DNA of 64,000 nucleotides from a virus. Each line of letters opens with the position of its first letter. The first letter of the stretch is position 1. This document shows positions 1 to 8,598 of this stretch, in pieces. Made by a program: the position numbers and the translations under genes. The notes beneath the pieces were generated by a model that worked only from the letters and a program-made list of their open reading frames with translations, searched no databases and was not told where the DNA came from. The stretch is from IMG/VR virus record IMGVR_UViG_3300032213_000694, positions 1 to 64,000 of that record; one strand, 5' to 3'.

Positions 1-122
1 TACTTTACAGCATCGCCCTTGGTCTGCTGAATAAGTGTGTTCGCTAATAACTTTCCAGAATTAGCACCTTCTAGTTCTTTACCGTCTAAATCGGTTAGAT
101 TAAAATTAAAGTTTAGTTTCAT
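1..122 (-). CDS. Small phage protein, N-terminal part, cut by window edge
   Basis: A leftward reading frame starts with ATG at 122 and runs off the left edge. The 40 visible residues begin MKLNFNFNLTDLDGKEL and continue without a stop. The start lies just downstream of the 111-residue gene in the same leftward run, so it is probably the next gene of the late operon. I do not recognise a domain. The style, a short strand followed by an LDG turn, is seen in small structural or chaperone-like phage proteins, but that is only an impression. Confidence 0.6.
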   Translation of the reverse strand, partial: MKLNFNFNLTDLDGKELEGANSGKLLANTLIQQTKGDAVK

Positions 123-144
123 ATTTATGTTATTTTTAACAAAT

Positions 145-480
145 TTAAGAAATAGGTTCTTCAGATGCAACTTCTTCTTCTACAATAGGCTCAGGAGGAA
201 CCGGAGGAATATAATCTCCTGTAATAGTCAAGTTTAATTGTCCTGCAATCCAATCCCAAGCATATGAATCTTGTGACCAATCAGCATAAGCCTCCCCTGT
301 CATAGATAAATTACCTTGAGCAACTTGCATTCCTACATTGCCATCTTCAGTTGTAGTAAATAACCCGTACCAAAAAGTAGCGGATGTGTTAAGCGTTACA
401 TTAACTGCATATGAGTTAAGAATAGTTGCCTCTTGTACTGTACCATTGTCCCAAATTGAGACTGCTTCGATAGTTTTCAT
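145..480 (-). CDS. Hypothetical tail-region protein (111 aa)
   Basis: A 111-residue acidic protein, leftward, between the 144-aa gene and the partial gene at the window edge. It is rich in Thr, Asn and aromatic residues with alternating hydrophobics, so it is probably a beta-sandwich. The tail is Pro/Glu-rich (PPVPPEP followed by an acidic stretch). There is no signal peptide or membrane segment. Its place after the tail fibre suggests a virion accessory or fibre-attachment protein, but no family is recognised. Confidence 0.7.
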   Translation of the reverse strand: MKTIEAVSIWDNGTVQEATILNSYAVNVTLNTSATFWYGLFTTTEDGNVGMQVAQGNLSMTGEAYADWSQDSYAWDWIAGQLNLTITGDYIPPVPPEPIVEEEVASEEPIS

Positions 481-509
481 TTATATATTTTTTTTAAAAT
501 TACTAAAAA

Positions 510-944
510 TTAAGGACAACCTGTTTGTCCTGATACAATTTGTATTGATCCGTTGTACCCTGCAGGCAACGTAGTTTGATTAATCCCATTATAAGTATAG
601 AACACAGGACTGCCACTAGGCAGAACATATCTCTGCCCTACTCCTAATGTAGGAGCAATCTTTGTCCACGCAGCAGCACCACCTGAACAGTTATTAAGTT
701 GATAATAGGTAGCAGGAGTAGCAACTAAATTACTCTTTACTACCAATTGATTATTACTCTTGCCTGCCAATGGAGATGCTTGTATATCAACGGCTGATAA
801 TGCACCTGTTTTTGTTATCTCTCTATTGCTAGGTATGCCCGGAGGAGGGATTGAACCAATCTGTATGAACACATTATTGTTCACGGCACTTTGTAAGTTT
901 GCCCAAGTAACACATTGGTTATTTGCTAATGCTGCCCAAGACAT
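510..944 (-). CDS. Tail-associated protein sharing a C-terminal module with the large tail protein
   Basis: A 144-residue leftward protein directly after the tail fibre gene (1-base gap). Residues from about 78 on (YYQLNNCSG, then RYVLPSGSPVFYTY, PAGYNGSIQI and a final GCP) closely match the last 60 residues of the 1378-aa tail protein at 49127-53263, which has YYELAECSP, RYVLPSMSPVFYTY, PAYNGSIQI and a final CP. The two proteins therefore share a module, presumably a small receptor- or fibre-binding beta domain closed by a Cys pair. The N-terminal half (WAALANNQCVTWANLQSAV) is a separate short helical domain. The role in adsorption is inferred from position and sharing. Confidence 0.8.
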   Translation of the reverse strand: MSWAALANNQCVTWANLQSAVNNNVFIQIGSIPPPGIPSNREITKTGALSAVDIQASPLAGKSNNQLVVKSNLVATPATYYQLNNCSGGAAAWTKIAPTLGVGQRYVLPSGSPVFYTYNGINQTTLPAGYNGSIQIVSGQTGCP

Positions 945-945
945 A

Positions 946-3900
946 TTAGTTTAAGTTTAATTGTTGCTCTAGTTCTGCCACACGTTTCTCTAATCTAGCA
1001 ATCTTAGCTGTATGCACTTCACGATAGGAAAGACTCAATAATCCATCTGTTCCAATATTTACCGCACTTGGTAATATGCCCTGTACATCTTGTGCAAAAT
1101 ATCCAAGTTCCTGTTTACCATTCTTAGTGTATAATTTAGCTACTACAGACTCAATACTTTTTGCTTGGTAGTCATCTATGATTAATGTTTTTACTGTAGC
1201 ATCAGATATTTCAAAGAAAGATGAAGCTGTAATTGAACCTGACATATAAGAATCTCCTGTTACCTGAAGTGCATAGTTACCATAACTATTTACATTACGA
1301 ATCCTAAATTGGTTGTCAGATGAAAATAAAAACCCTTGCAATCCGTTATCATTACCAAACTTGGATTGAATATACATTGCTTTAGTAAACAATTGCATTT
1401 GTATGCTATAAAATGATGTTCCTACTGCACCCTGAGCACCACCTTCATTTACGCTGAATACAATTCCATTTCGCATATTTGTGCCAAACGAATATCCATC
1501 ATTCCCATCATCTAATCTACCTGTTAAAACTAAATTGTTACGTCCGTAGATATATGCATTATTAGTAATATAAACTCTATTTGACCCATCAAATCCTGCA
1601 TCTCCATAAAAGAACGCTGAATTACCTGTTCCTGCATTTACATTTAATTGACCACTAACATTTGCACTTCCATTAACATTTAATCTAAATCCATTATCCG
1701 TTGATGTAGCTATTAGTAAATTGCCTGATGAAGCAATCCGCATACGTTCTATTGAAGAGGAGCCATTACTCCTAGAACCAAATGCCATCGCATAAGAAAA
1801 GTTTCCATCAGTTCCGTTATCTTTTAGCGTATCAATAAAACCTGTACCACAAGTAGAACCTGCACTATTGTAAACTCCTCTAAAAACTAAACTACCACCA
1901 CTATTTGCCGCAAATCCTGAGTTATCGGTTATATTAACTACACCATTATCAGTGGAAACAATAGTTTGTTTTGTTCCAAATACTTCAAGTTTAACTCCCG
2001 GAGTTGTAATTCCTATGCCGACGTTTCCACCCGAAGTAATCCGCATACGTTCGGCGTCTCCAACTGCAAAAGCTAATGGATAACCACCACTACTCCAAAT
2101 TAATCTTGTATAATTTCCAAGCCCAAAACCTCCTGCCGTTGAACTATCAATCCCCATATACAATGCCCCACTATCATTTTGAGCTTGTAAAAGAGAAAAA
2201 TTAGTAGTTCCTACAACTCTAACTCTTGCTAATGATGCTCCTGTATTATAAACATCTAATGCATATAAAGGATTAGTCGTTCCGATGCCGACGTTGCCTC
2301 CTGTGGTAATAGTCATTCTCCTTGTAACAGTACCTACTCCACCTGTATCAAATCCTAATCCCATTGGAGCACCATCCCAAGCCGTTCTTTCGCCTGTTAT
2401 TCTCGCACCTAATCTATCAACTTCATCAGTAAAATTTATGTTTGCTAACCAACTAGCAGTGCTACTAATTATATGATTTTTGTATAAACGAATATCGCCT
2501 TCGTAAATTGTTAATCTACTAGCAGGCGAAGTCGTTCCGATACCAACTCTTTGACTTTGATTGTTTACTGTAAAATTTGGTTGCCTTGTACCACCTTCTA
2601 ACCAACCACCAATTGTAACTAAACCATTTACGTAATCAGTACCCGGCGAACCTAAAAATAATTCTGCCGACTCCATATAAAGTCCCCACCTTCCAACACC
2701 TGTTTTATTCCCACCTGTGAATGGATCCCAACCTCTTGTAATTAATGGTCTATCTGCACCTCTAAGCATTACACCATTACCTGTTGTTTGGCTATCATTG
2801 ACAAAAACATCGCCTGCTACTTGTAATTTTCTAGCTCCTCCAGTGTCAACTGTTGTTCCAATTAATACATTACCGCCATTAGGAGCAATAGTTGTGTTCT
2901 TATAAGAACTTGTTCCATAATCATAAGATTCTATTCTGCCACCATAACTTTCATATGACATAAAAACTCCTGCGCCACTATAACCATTTAAAGTTCCTTT
3001 TGCTACAAAATTATTGCCTGCTTGAACACTATTAATAAATGTAGCAGAATTAGATGTGTTAAACCCTAATACAGTTGTTCCATTATTTCTTAAAGTAAAT
3101 GTTGATGTTGCAGCAGCACTTGTGTTGTATGTCAAATATCCATCTTGTGTATATCTGTAATCGGTAGAAACTAAACTACTATTAAACACACCTGAACCTG
3201 CTGCACCATTTAAAGTAATATTTACAGCATTATCGGCAGCATTATAAATATCTAATCTTGGTGCTTGCGTATTACTTCCATTTGCACGTAACGCAATTAC
3301 AGGAATTGAACCATCTGTATTTTTTAGATTCAAATTATTTGAACTCCAACGTATTGATGGATTATCTCTAAATTGTAAATTAACGCCTGCTTGTAACACT
3401 AAAGCACCTGCTGTAAATCTATATTTTTCAGCACCTGTTGCAAAAATTCCTAATCCATTTGATGGAGAAGAACTTGAACGAATATTACCAATCGACCACG
3501 GTTCATCATACCAATTGAAGTTCAATAACTTTACAGGTTGGTCTGTTGTAAATGTTGGTTGTGTAATTGTAATTGAATTTGCCTCAGTAGCTGCAGCTAA
3601 AGTTGATGTTGCTCTACCTAAAACAACAGTAGTACCGTCATCAGTTACTGCACTATTACCAATTGTGCTTGCACCTGTAAATCTAGGTAATGTGTTTGTT
3701 GTACCTGAACCTGTAATCCCGCCCGCAGGCCCTGTTGAAACGGAGCCATCAGCCATTAAGAACTGAGATGCTGTGCCACCTGACTTGATAAATTTATTAG
3801 CAGTAATGTCTCCACTAAATGAGGCTGAACCATCTGAGTTTAGAGTTATTCCTCCAACCAATGATGTTGGTTCACATTTAAAAGCAAATCCATCTGCCTT

Positions 3901-6054
3901 AACATATATACCGTTACTACCTGCATCTGTATTAATAAAACTAGCAACAGCATTATCTACAGCAGCACCTGACACAGTAATAGCATTGCTAACTTCTGTA
4001 ATAATACTATTCCCTAATGTATTAGTACCAGTAGCTTTAGGTATTCTATTAGTTGTAAGCGTACCTGTAATCTGACCAACAGGAGTTGTTCCTGATGATC
4101 CTGAGGTACCGTTGACACCTGAAGTACCTGAGGTTCCATTGATTCCTGACGTACCGTTCACTCCTGATGTTCCATTGATACCTGATGTACCTGATACGCC
4201 ACTCGTGCCACTTGCTCCTGAGCTACCGCTTGTGCCGCTTTCTCCACTTGTACCACTGCTACCGCTAACACCGCTTGTACCATCTACTCCTGACGTGCCA
4301 CTCACTCCTGAAGTGCCGCTTACTCCGCTTGTACCGTCAGCTCCTGAGGTGCCACTAGTTCCTGATTCTCCGCTAGTACCCGAAGAACCTGTAAGTCCTG
4401 ACGAACCACTAGTACCGTTAACACCTGATGTACCTGATGTACCAGAGCTAGATGATATAATACCTACTGAAGTAATAACAAATGAGTAGTAAGAAGTACC
4501 TTCTGTTACCCAATTTAAAATATGTGTTGTGCTATCATTATTACTAGCATACAACTTAACAATCATCCTATTTGTAGGGTCAATTGTTGTTGTAGGTAAT
4601 GTTAAATCACAAACAACCTCTACGGGAGTTGTATTATCTACCCATCCAATCTCAGAAGCACCTGTTGCTAATATAGGGCCAAAACCAACCCCTGCTGAGT
4701 CAGCTAACTGAATTGTAGCATACGCTTGAATTTGGTCGTTACTAGCAGGCTTTAAGTAATGGAAATAAAATCTTTGTACTCCTCCTGGTATTACAGCAAA
4801 TTCTAATTGTGGAGTTATAAAACTCGACACTAAAACATTTTGCTGATTATTTGTTAGTGTTCTAGTTACTGTTTGTTGAGCAACACCTGATGGCTCTATA
4901 GATAAAACTCTATATGGAGAAACATCTGAAGCCTCACTTTGATTAAAATAATAAACTTGACCTGATGCAATACCATTCACACCTGATGTACCTGCACTAC
5001 CGTTAGTACCTGATGTACCTGATGAGCCTGTTAATCCTGATGAACCCGACGAACCCGATGATCCTGATGTGCCTGTAGTACCCGAAGTACCCGACTCACC
5101 TGAAGAACCACTAGAACCGCTAGTCCCATCAATACCTGATGTACCGTTTACTCCTGAAGTACCATCAATACCTGATGACCCACTAGAACCTGAAGTTCCA
5201 CTAGTTCCACCAGTACCATCTGTACCTGATGTACCACCTGTACCGTCTGTACCTGATGTACCACTAGTACCATCAAATCCATCAATACCTGATGTACCCG
5301 ATGTACCGTTTATTCCTGAGGTACCAGCTGAACCATTAGTACCACTTGAGCCTGATGTGCCTGTAGTCCCTGATGTTCCACTGGTTCCATCTGTACCACT
5401 TGAGCCTGATGTTCCTGTTGTACCGCTTGTACCTGAGGTACCTGTTGTACCTGACGTACCGCCCGTCCCGTTTGTACCGGATGAGCCGCTAGTACCTGTG
5501 GTGCCTGATGTACCACTAGTTCCTGTAGTACCTGACGTACCACTTACGCCTGAGAACAATCCAAATGTAACAGACTCATCTTCTTCGATGATACCTGAGT
5601 TACCTTGAATAAATGTTAAGTTTAAAAAATAATAATCGCCAGTTTGAACAACAGCCGTTACTCTATACAAGCCGTATTCACTAGGGAATCCAGGGCGATT
5701 AATTAAGATAATTTTATTCAACCAAACCTCTTCGATATATACGCCTGGCTCTGTATTGGCAAGAGTTAAGAAAGATACTTTAATAGTACCAGCAAGAGCT
5801 ATTACATCTACTGTATCATATGGATGGTTAACTAGCTGAAATGTTTTAGCAGGTTGGGTTTCATTTGGAGCATACATCTTGTATGTCCAGTTAAAACTGC
5901 CTGTATCAATAATACCAACTCGATTGAAATAATCGGCTACCGCATCTGCTGTAAAGTTTTTAGTTAATTTATCAGGAGTCTGCCAATCTGAACCAATCCA
6001 TCTGTCTTGACCGGTTACAAACGTATCCCTACTATAGGTTGATATTCTTGCCAT
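946..6054 (-). CDS. Tail fibre with collagen-like repeats and C-terminal S74 intramolecular chaperone
   Basis: A 1702-residue receptor-binding fibre. Residues 1-165 are the likely virion-attachment domain. Two blocks of Gly-X-Y triplets, mostly GTS, GTN, GSS and GVN (about residues 168-363 and 534-656), should form collagen-like triple helices; they flank a globular domain. Residues 700-1600 carry repeated beta modules with VGIGTT-type motifs, typical of trimeric fibre shafts. The end matches the peptidase S74 (endosialidase-type) domain: an ISDATVK cleavage motif at about 1616-1622 with the Ser-Asp bond at 1617/1618, then LGYFAQDVQ and a final coiled coil (ARLEKRVAELEQQL). In this family the domain trimerises the fibre and then cuts itself off. 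The long antisense Pro-Val reading frames here are artefacts of the repeats. Confidence 0.95.
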   Translation of the reverse strand: MARISTYSRDTFVTGQDRWIGSDWQTPDKLTKNFTADAVADYFNRVGIIDTGSFNWTYKMYAPNETQPAKTFQLVNHPYDTVDVIALAGTIKVSFLTLANTEPGVYIEEVWLNKIILINRPGFPSEYGLYRVTAVVQTGDYYFLNLTFIQGNSGIIEEDESVTFGLFSGVSGTSGTTGTSGTSGTTGTSGSSGTNGTGGTSGTTGTSGTSGTTGTSGSSGTDGTSGTSGTTGTSGSSGTNGSAGTSGINGTSGTSGIDGFDGTSGTSGTDGTGGTSGTDGTGGTSGTSGSSGSSGIDGTSGVNGTSGIDGTSGSSGSSGESGTSGTTGTSGSSGSSGSSGLTGSSGTSGTNGSAGTSGVNGIASGQVYYFNQSEASDVSPYRVLSIEPSGVAQQTVTRTLTNNQQNVLVSSFITPQLEFAVIPGGVQRFYFHYLKPASNDQIQAYATIQLADSAGVGFGPILATGASEIGWVDNTTPVEVVCDLTLPTTTIDPTNRMIVKLYASNNDSTTHILNWVTEGTSYYSFVITSVGIISSSSGTSGTSGVNGTSGSSGLTGSSGTSGESGTSGTSGADGTSGVSGTSGVSGTSGVDGTSGVSGSSGTSGESGTSGSSGASGTSGVSGTSGINGTSGVNGTSGINGTSGTSGVNGTSGSSGTTPVGQITGTLTTNRIPKATGTNTLGNSIITEVSNAITVSGAAVDNAVASFINTDAGSNGIYVKADGFAFKCEPTSLVGGITLNSDGSASFSGDITANKFIKSGGTASQFLMADGSVSTGPAGGITGSGTTNTLPRFTGASTIGNSAVTDDGTTVVLGRATSTLAAATEANSITITQPTFTTDQPVKLLNFNWYDEPWSIGNIRSSSSPSNGLGIFATGAEKYRFTAGALVLQAGVNLQFRDNPSIRWSSNNLNLKNTDGSIPVIALRANGSNTQAPRLDIYNAADNAVNITLNGAAGSGVFNSSLVSTDYRYTQDGYLTYNTSAAATSTFTLRNNGTTVLGFNTSNSATFINSVQAGNNFVAKGTLNGYSGAGVFMSYESYGGRIESYDYGTSSYKNTTIAPNGGNVLIGTTVDTGGARKLQVAGDVFVNDSQTTGNGVMLRGADRPLITRGWDPFTGGNKTGVGRWGLYMESAELFLGSPGTDYVNGLVTIGGWLEGGTRQPNFTVNNQSQRVGIGTTSPASRLTIYEGDIRLYKNHIISSTASWLANINFTDEVDRLGARITGERTAWDGAPMGLGFDTGGVGTVTRRMTITTGGNVGIGTTNPLYALDVYNTGASLARVRVVGTTNFSLLQAQNDSGALYMGIDSSTAGGFGLGNYTRLIWSSGGYPLAFAVGDAERMRITSGGNVGIGITTPGVKLEVFGTKQTIVSTDNGVVNITDNSGFAANSGGSLVFRGVYNSAGSTCGTGFIDTLKDNGTDGNFSYAMAFGSRSNGSSSIERMRIASSGNLLIATSTDNGFRLNVNGSANVSGQLNVNAGTGNSAFFYGDAGFDGSNRVYITNNAYIYGRNNLVLTGRLDDGNDGYSFGTNMRNGIVFSVNEGGAQGAVGTSFYSIQMQLFTKAMYIQSKFGNDNGLQGFLFSSDNQFRIRNVNSYGNYALQVTGDSYMSGSITASSFFEISDATVKTLIIDDYQAKSIESVVAKLYTKNGKQELGYFAQDVQGILPSAVNIGTDGLLSLSYREVHTAKIARLEKRVAELEQQLNLN

Positions 6055-6080
6055 TGAGAAATTCTTTGCTTATTATCTAG

Positions 6081-6088
6081 CAAAAATA
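6081..6088 (-). promoter_or_regulatory. Candidate Bacteroidota minus-7 box for the tail fibre gene
   Basis: On the minus strand this reads TATTTTTG, an exact fit to TAnnTTTG, about 27 bases before the fibre ATG at 6054. No clear TTG is seen 19-21 bases further upstream, so this is a half match in the only gap (6055-6099) of this stretch. Confidence 0.35.
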
Positions 6089-6099
6089 CGAAAAAGAAC

Positions 6100-7233
6100 T
6101 TATAAATTAATTTTAGTGCCTATCATGCCAAGGTATGACTGAGGAACCATAGGATTGGTATTAATGCCTGTCTTCAATGCAAAATTAAATTTAAAGCGTT
6201 TGCTTAGTGCAATATCAAACGAGGCTCCTGTCAAAAATCCAATATCATTACTTGTCACAAATACTTTTTGTTTGGTTAGGTATCCTGTTGACGATCCTGA
6301 TACGTATATATCAGGGCTAATTGACACGTATCGATTTATCTTGATTGGAACGGTGTAGAATAGCATAATATTATTAGACACGTTCAACTCTTCTCCCGCA
6401 CCCGCAAGTGATAATGTATAGTTGGCTCCTGTGGTGCCATACTTGCCCATAGGGACGATGTAAGCAGCCGTTCCGAAGCCTAACACATTTCCTGCTAAAT
6501 AAACGCCTGTAACGCCAAAGTTTGAGATGGACTCTAACTTACCACCATTAAAATTCATCATGGTGTAGCGTCCACCTAATGCAAATTGGTCGAAGGTTGA
6601 CCATATCATAGAGTTAATGCCCCACGATGAATTACCCATCAAGGAGGCTTGGCTCATGCCAACACTAGCAATAATAGATACTATTTCACTAGTCGGAGCG
6701 ACCGTAAAATCCGATGAATAAATAATTGGATTCGACGAAGAAGACTTTGCTTTACTTTCGCTCTTTTTCTCGGACTTGCTTTCTGACTTTTGCTCTTCAC
6801 TTTTAGATTCTGTTTTGGTTTCTACTGCTGTTTCTGATTTACTCTCAGCTACAGGAGCTGGAGTTGATGTAGCTGCTGAAGTAGCTGCCGATGTAGCAGC
6901 ACTAGTTGCCGCTGATGTTGCTGCACTTGTGGCTGTTGCTACTGCTTGAGATACTGCGTTGGCTACCGTCTGTTGTACAGCAAGAGTTGCTTGTGGACAA
7001 GGGAAGTTAACCGTTAACTCATTTATCCACGCTTGGAGTGCTCCACTTGTAATATCGTTTGCCGTCACTACCCTGTATTGTCCTCGGTAGACCACGGTAG
7101 TTCTGCCGCCCGCTAATGGTACTACTACAGTTGTTACCCTGCCACTGCACGGATCTACGAACACCTGCGTAAGTGTTTGTCCGTACGTAGTCGTGGCTAA
7201 GATAAGTATGGCTATAGTAACTAACCATTTCAT
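6100..7233 (-). CDS. Secreted protein with Ala/Thr/Ser repeat linker and outer-membrane barrel-like C-terminus
   Basis: A 377-residue protein with a clean signal peptide (MKWLVTIAILILATTTYGQ). Residues 20-85 form a small domain with two cysteines (DPCSGRVTT and NFPCPQ). Residues about 95-122 are tandem TSAA repeats, followed by a long Ser/Glu/Lys linker to about residue 170. The remaining 200 residues have the alternating pattern, Gly/Asn turns and final hydrophobic strand (LGMIGTKINL) of an outer-membrane beta barrel or surface adhesin. It overlaps the CsgG-like gene upstream by 4 bases, so the two are probably co-translated. Function is unknown; a partner or anchor of the CsgG-like pore is an inference. 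It is unlike a normal virion protein. Confidence 0.85.
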   Translation of the reverse strand: MKWLVTIAILILATTTYGQTLTQVFVDPCSGRVTTVVVPLAGGRTTVVYRGQYRVVTANDITSGALQAWINELTVNFPCPQATLAVQQTVANAVSQAVATATSAATSAATSAATSAATSAATSTPAPVAESKSETAVETKTESKSEEQKSESKSEKKSESKAKSSSSNPIIYSSDFTVAPTSEIVSIIASVGMSQASLMGNSSWGINSMIWSTFDQFALGGRYTMMNFNGGKLESISNFGVTGVYLAGNVLGFGTAAYIVPMGKYGTTGANYTLSLAGAGEELNVSNNIMLFYTVPIKINRYVSISPDIYVSGSSTGYLTKQKVFVTSNDIGFLTGASFDIALSKRFKFNFALKTGINTNPMVPQSYLGMIGTKINL

Positions 7234-7937
7234 TTAAAGATTTTCTTCTTAATCATTCTGACAATAATTTTACTTGTGGCATTCTCCAACGCTTTCTTTG
7301 TTGTTGTGCCTATTGTAGATTGATTAAATTTAATTTCTGCAAAGTTCCCATCGTTCATCAATGTTGCCTCACGTGTAGTCTTTGCCTCGCCTAATCCTGA
7401 GCCTGTAAAGTATTCGCCTGTCTCTGCGTTCACAAACTTAACTTGTAAACCCATTCTTGTTACCACAGTTTGCTTGGCTCCATCTTTTAAACTAATAGAT
7501 TCGTCTTCACTAACCGAGAAGTCGTAGCATTCAATGTATACAAAGTACTGAGCAAGTTTAATCTTGCCACGTCCGTCTAGTTTGTTCTCTGATATGCCTG
7601 CTTGACTAGCCTGAAACTGCTTGACCATTCGGTTCTTAATCTCCGCTTTGTCTTCTGTGAACGTAAAGCGATTAGTCTCTTCCAAGAACTCAACCACGAT
7701 ATTAGTTACGCCTAGACCCACCCGCTTGTCTTTTAACTCAGGGTATGCCGCATACACATCCTCATTAATGCCAACTGACAATAATTGGATGGAAACCTTT
7801 GGACCATCATAGTCCATCAACGAATCGATGTTAATCTTCTTCTCAAAACTAGCCTGATAAGCCTCCGTTTTGGTCGTTGCAATCTGCCCAAAGGACGCAA
7901 ACGATAAGAGCAATAAGCAAATATTCCATTTTACCAT
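7230..7937 (-). CDS. CsgG-like outer-membrane secretion pore protein
   Basis: A 235-residue protein with a signal peptide (cleavage near FASFGQ, no obvious lipobox Cys). The body resembles the CsgG/HfaB family: a VSIQLL strand, a region like 'VEFLEETNRFTFTEDKAEIKNRM' (loss of function/rF-x-V-x-E in family terms), then a KLAQYFVYIECYDFSV strand in place of the family's GADYLIVGSITEY, a VTRMGLQVKFVNAETGEYF strand like the family's variable-ligand strand, and a TTKKALENATSKII C-terminal helix. CsgG forms the outer-membrane nonamer that exports curli subunits. Here it sits between the barrel-like protein and a 100-aa anchored protein, overlapping both by 4-7 bases. The family call is from pattern memory; the pore role is inferred. 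Confidence 0.7.
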   Translation of the reverse strand: MVKWNICLLLLSFASFGQIATTKTEAYQASFEKKINIDSLMDYDGPKVSIQLLSVGINEDVYAAYPELKDKRVGLGVTNIVVEFLEETNRFTFTEDKAEIKNRMVKQFQASQAGISENKLDGRGKIKLAQYFVYIECYDFSVSEDESISLKDGAKQTVVTRMGLQVKFVNAETGEYFTGSGLGEAKTTREATLMNDGNFAEIKFNQSTIGTTTKKALENATSKIIVRMIKKKIFK

Positions 7938-8233
7938 TTTGGTTCTTCAGCTAACGCTTCTTTTTCAGTCTTCTTTTTAGGAGCTGCAGGTTTTTCTACA
8001 ACACGTTCAACAATCTTTGTGCCGCCAGCTGAAGCAACTTGCTTTTGTTGTTGGGTATTATTGGTTGTGATATTAATCACAGGTGCAGGTGCTGACACAG
8101 CAGCAGGCTGTGCTGCCTCCTCTTCTCCTGTCAATTGTTTTGTTACATAACCACCTACACCTAGTGCGATAGTACTTGCTAATCCGATAAGGATGCTCTT
8201 CAATGAGCCTCCGCCTTCTTGTTCTTCTGCCAT
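7931..8233 (-). CDS. Membrane-anchored protein with disordered basic/acidic tail (100 aa)
   Basis: A 100-residue protein with a short acidic start, a Gly-rich stretch and one hydrophobic segment (ILIGLASTIALGVGGYV, residues about 13-30). An Ala/Pro/Gln-rich linker then leads to a Lys/Glu-rich tail ending EEPKW. It is probably tethered to the inner membrane with a flexible tail. It ends 7 bases inside the CsgG-like gene and starts 1 base from the lipoprotein gene, so it belongs to the same translational unit. No family is recognised. A bridging or energising role for the envelope cassette is speculation. Confidence 0.75.
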   Translation of the reverse strand: MAEEQEGGGSLKSILIGLASTIALGVGGYVTKQLTGEEEAAQPAAVSAPAPVINITTNNTQQQKQVASAGGTKIVERVVEKPAAPKKKTEKEALAEEPKW

Positions 8234-8234
8234 T

Positions 8235-8597
8235 TTATAAATAGTTATTGTGGTTAATTGGTCTTTTTATTTCTTCTCCTGAGATGTTAATCACTTTTAG
8301 GTCATACATCCCGTGTTTTAATGTATCTAAACTAATCTTTTTAAAGCTAATAGGACTATCTGCAGTAAAGCCTAACTTTCTTACAGGCTCTTTGCCACCA
8401 AAAGTATATATTGCTAATGCATACTTTGCTCCTGGTGTTGTAGCTAATGTAACCTCAAGTGCATTATTCTTTACAACAGCTGAGTTAACAGCCATGACTT
8501 TTGACTCAGCACCTAGATTAATAGGTTCTTGAATCACGTCAATTTCCTGACACGAAATTACAAATAACAAAAATAAGAATATGATAAATCTTTGCAT
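8235..8597 (-). CDS. Small lipoprotein with Ig-like/T9SS-tail-like domain
   Basis: A 120-residue protein with a lipoprotein signal: MQRF, then a hydrophobic run ending in FVISCQE, so Cys16 would be lipidated. The mature part has the beta pattern of a Bacteroidota type IX sorting-tail-like or Ig-like domain (KYALAIYTFGGKEPVRKL ... LKHGMYDLKVINISGEEI). That resembles the end of secreted Flavobacteria proteins (..GxYxLxVxxxxG..). It is packed between the 579-aa secreted protein (1-base gap) and the 100-aa anchored protein. It is likely an outer-membrane lipoprotein of the cassette; the exact role is unknown. Confidence 0.8.
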   Translation of the reverse strand: MQRFIIFLFLLFVISCQEIDVIQEPINLGAESKVMAVNSAVVKNNALEVTLATTPGAKYALAIYTFGGKEPVRKLGFTADSPISFKKISLDTLKHGMYDLKVINISGEEIKRPINHNNYL

Positions 8598-8598
8598 C

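Noticed and set aside
4112-5608. Long plus-strand Pro/Val-rich reading frames (125 and 179 aa)
   Set aside because: They are the antisense of the collagen-like GTS repeats of the tail fibre; the regular codons produce an artefact without a start context.
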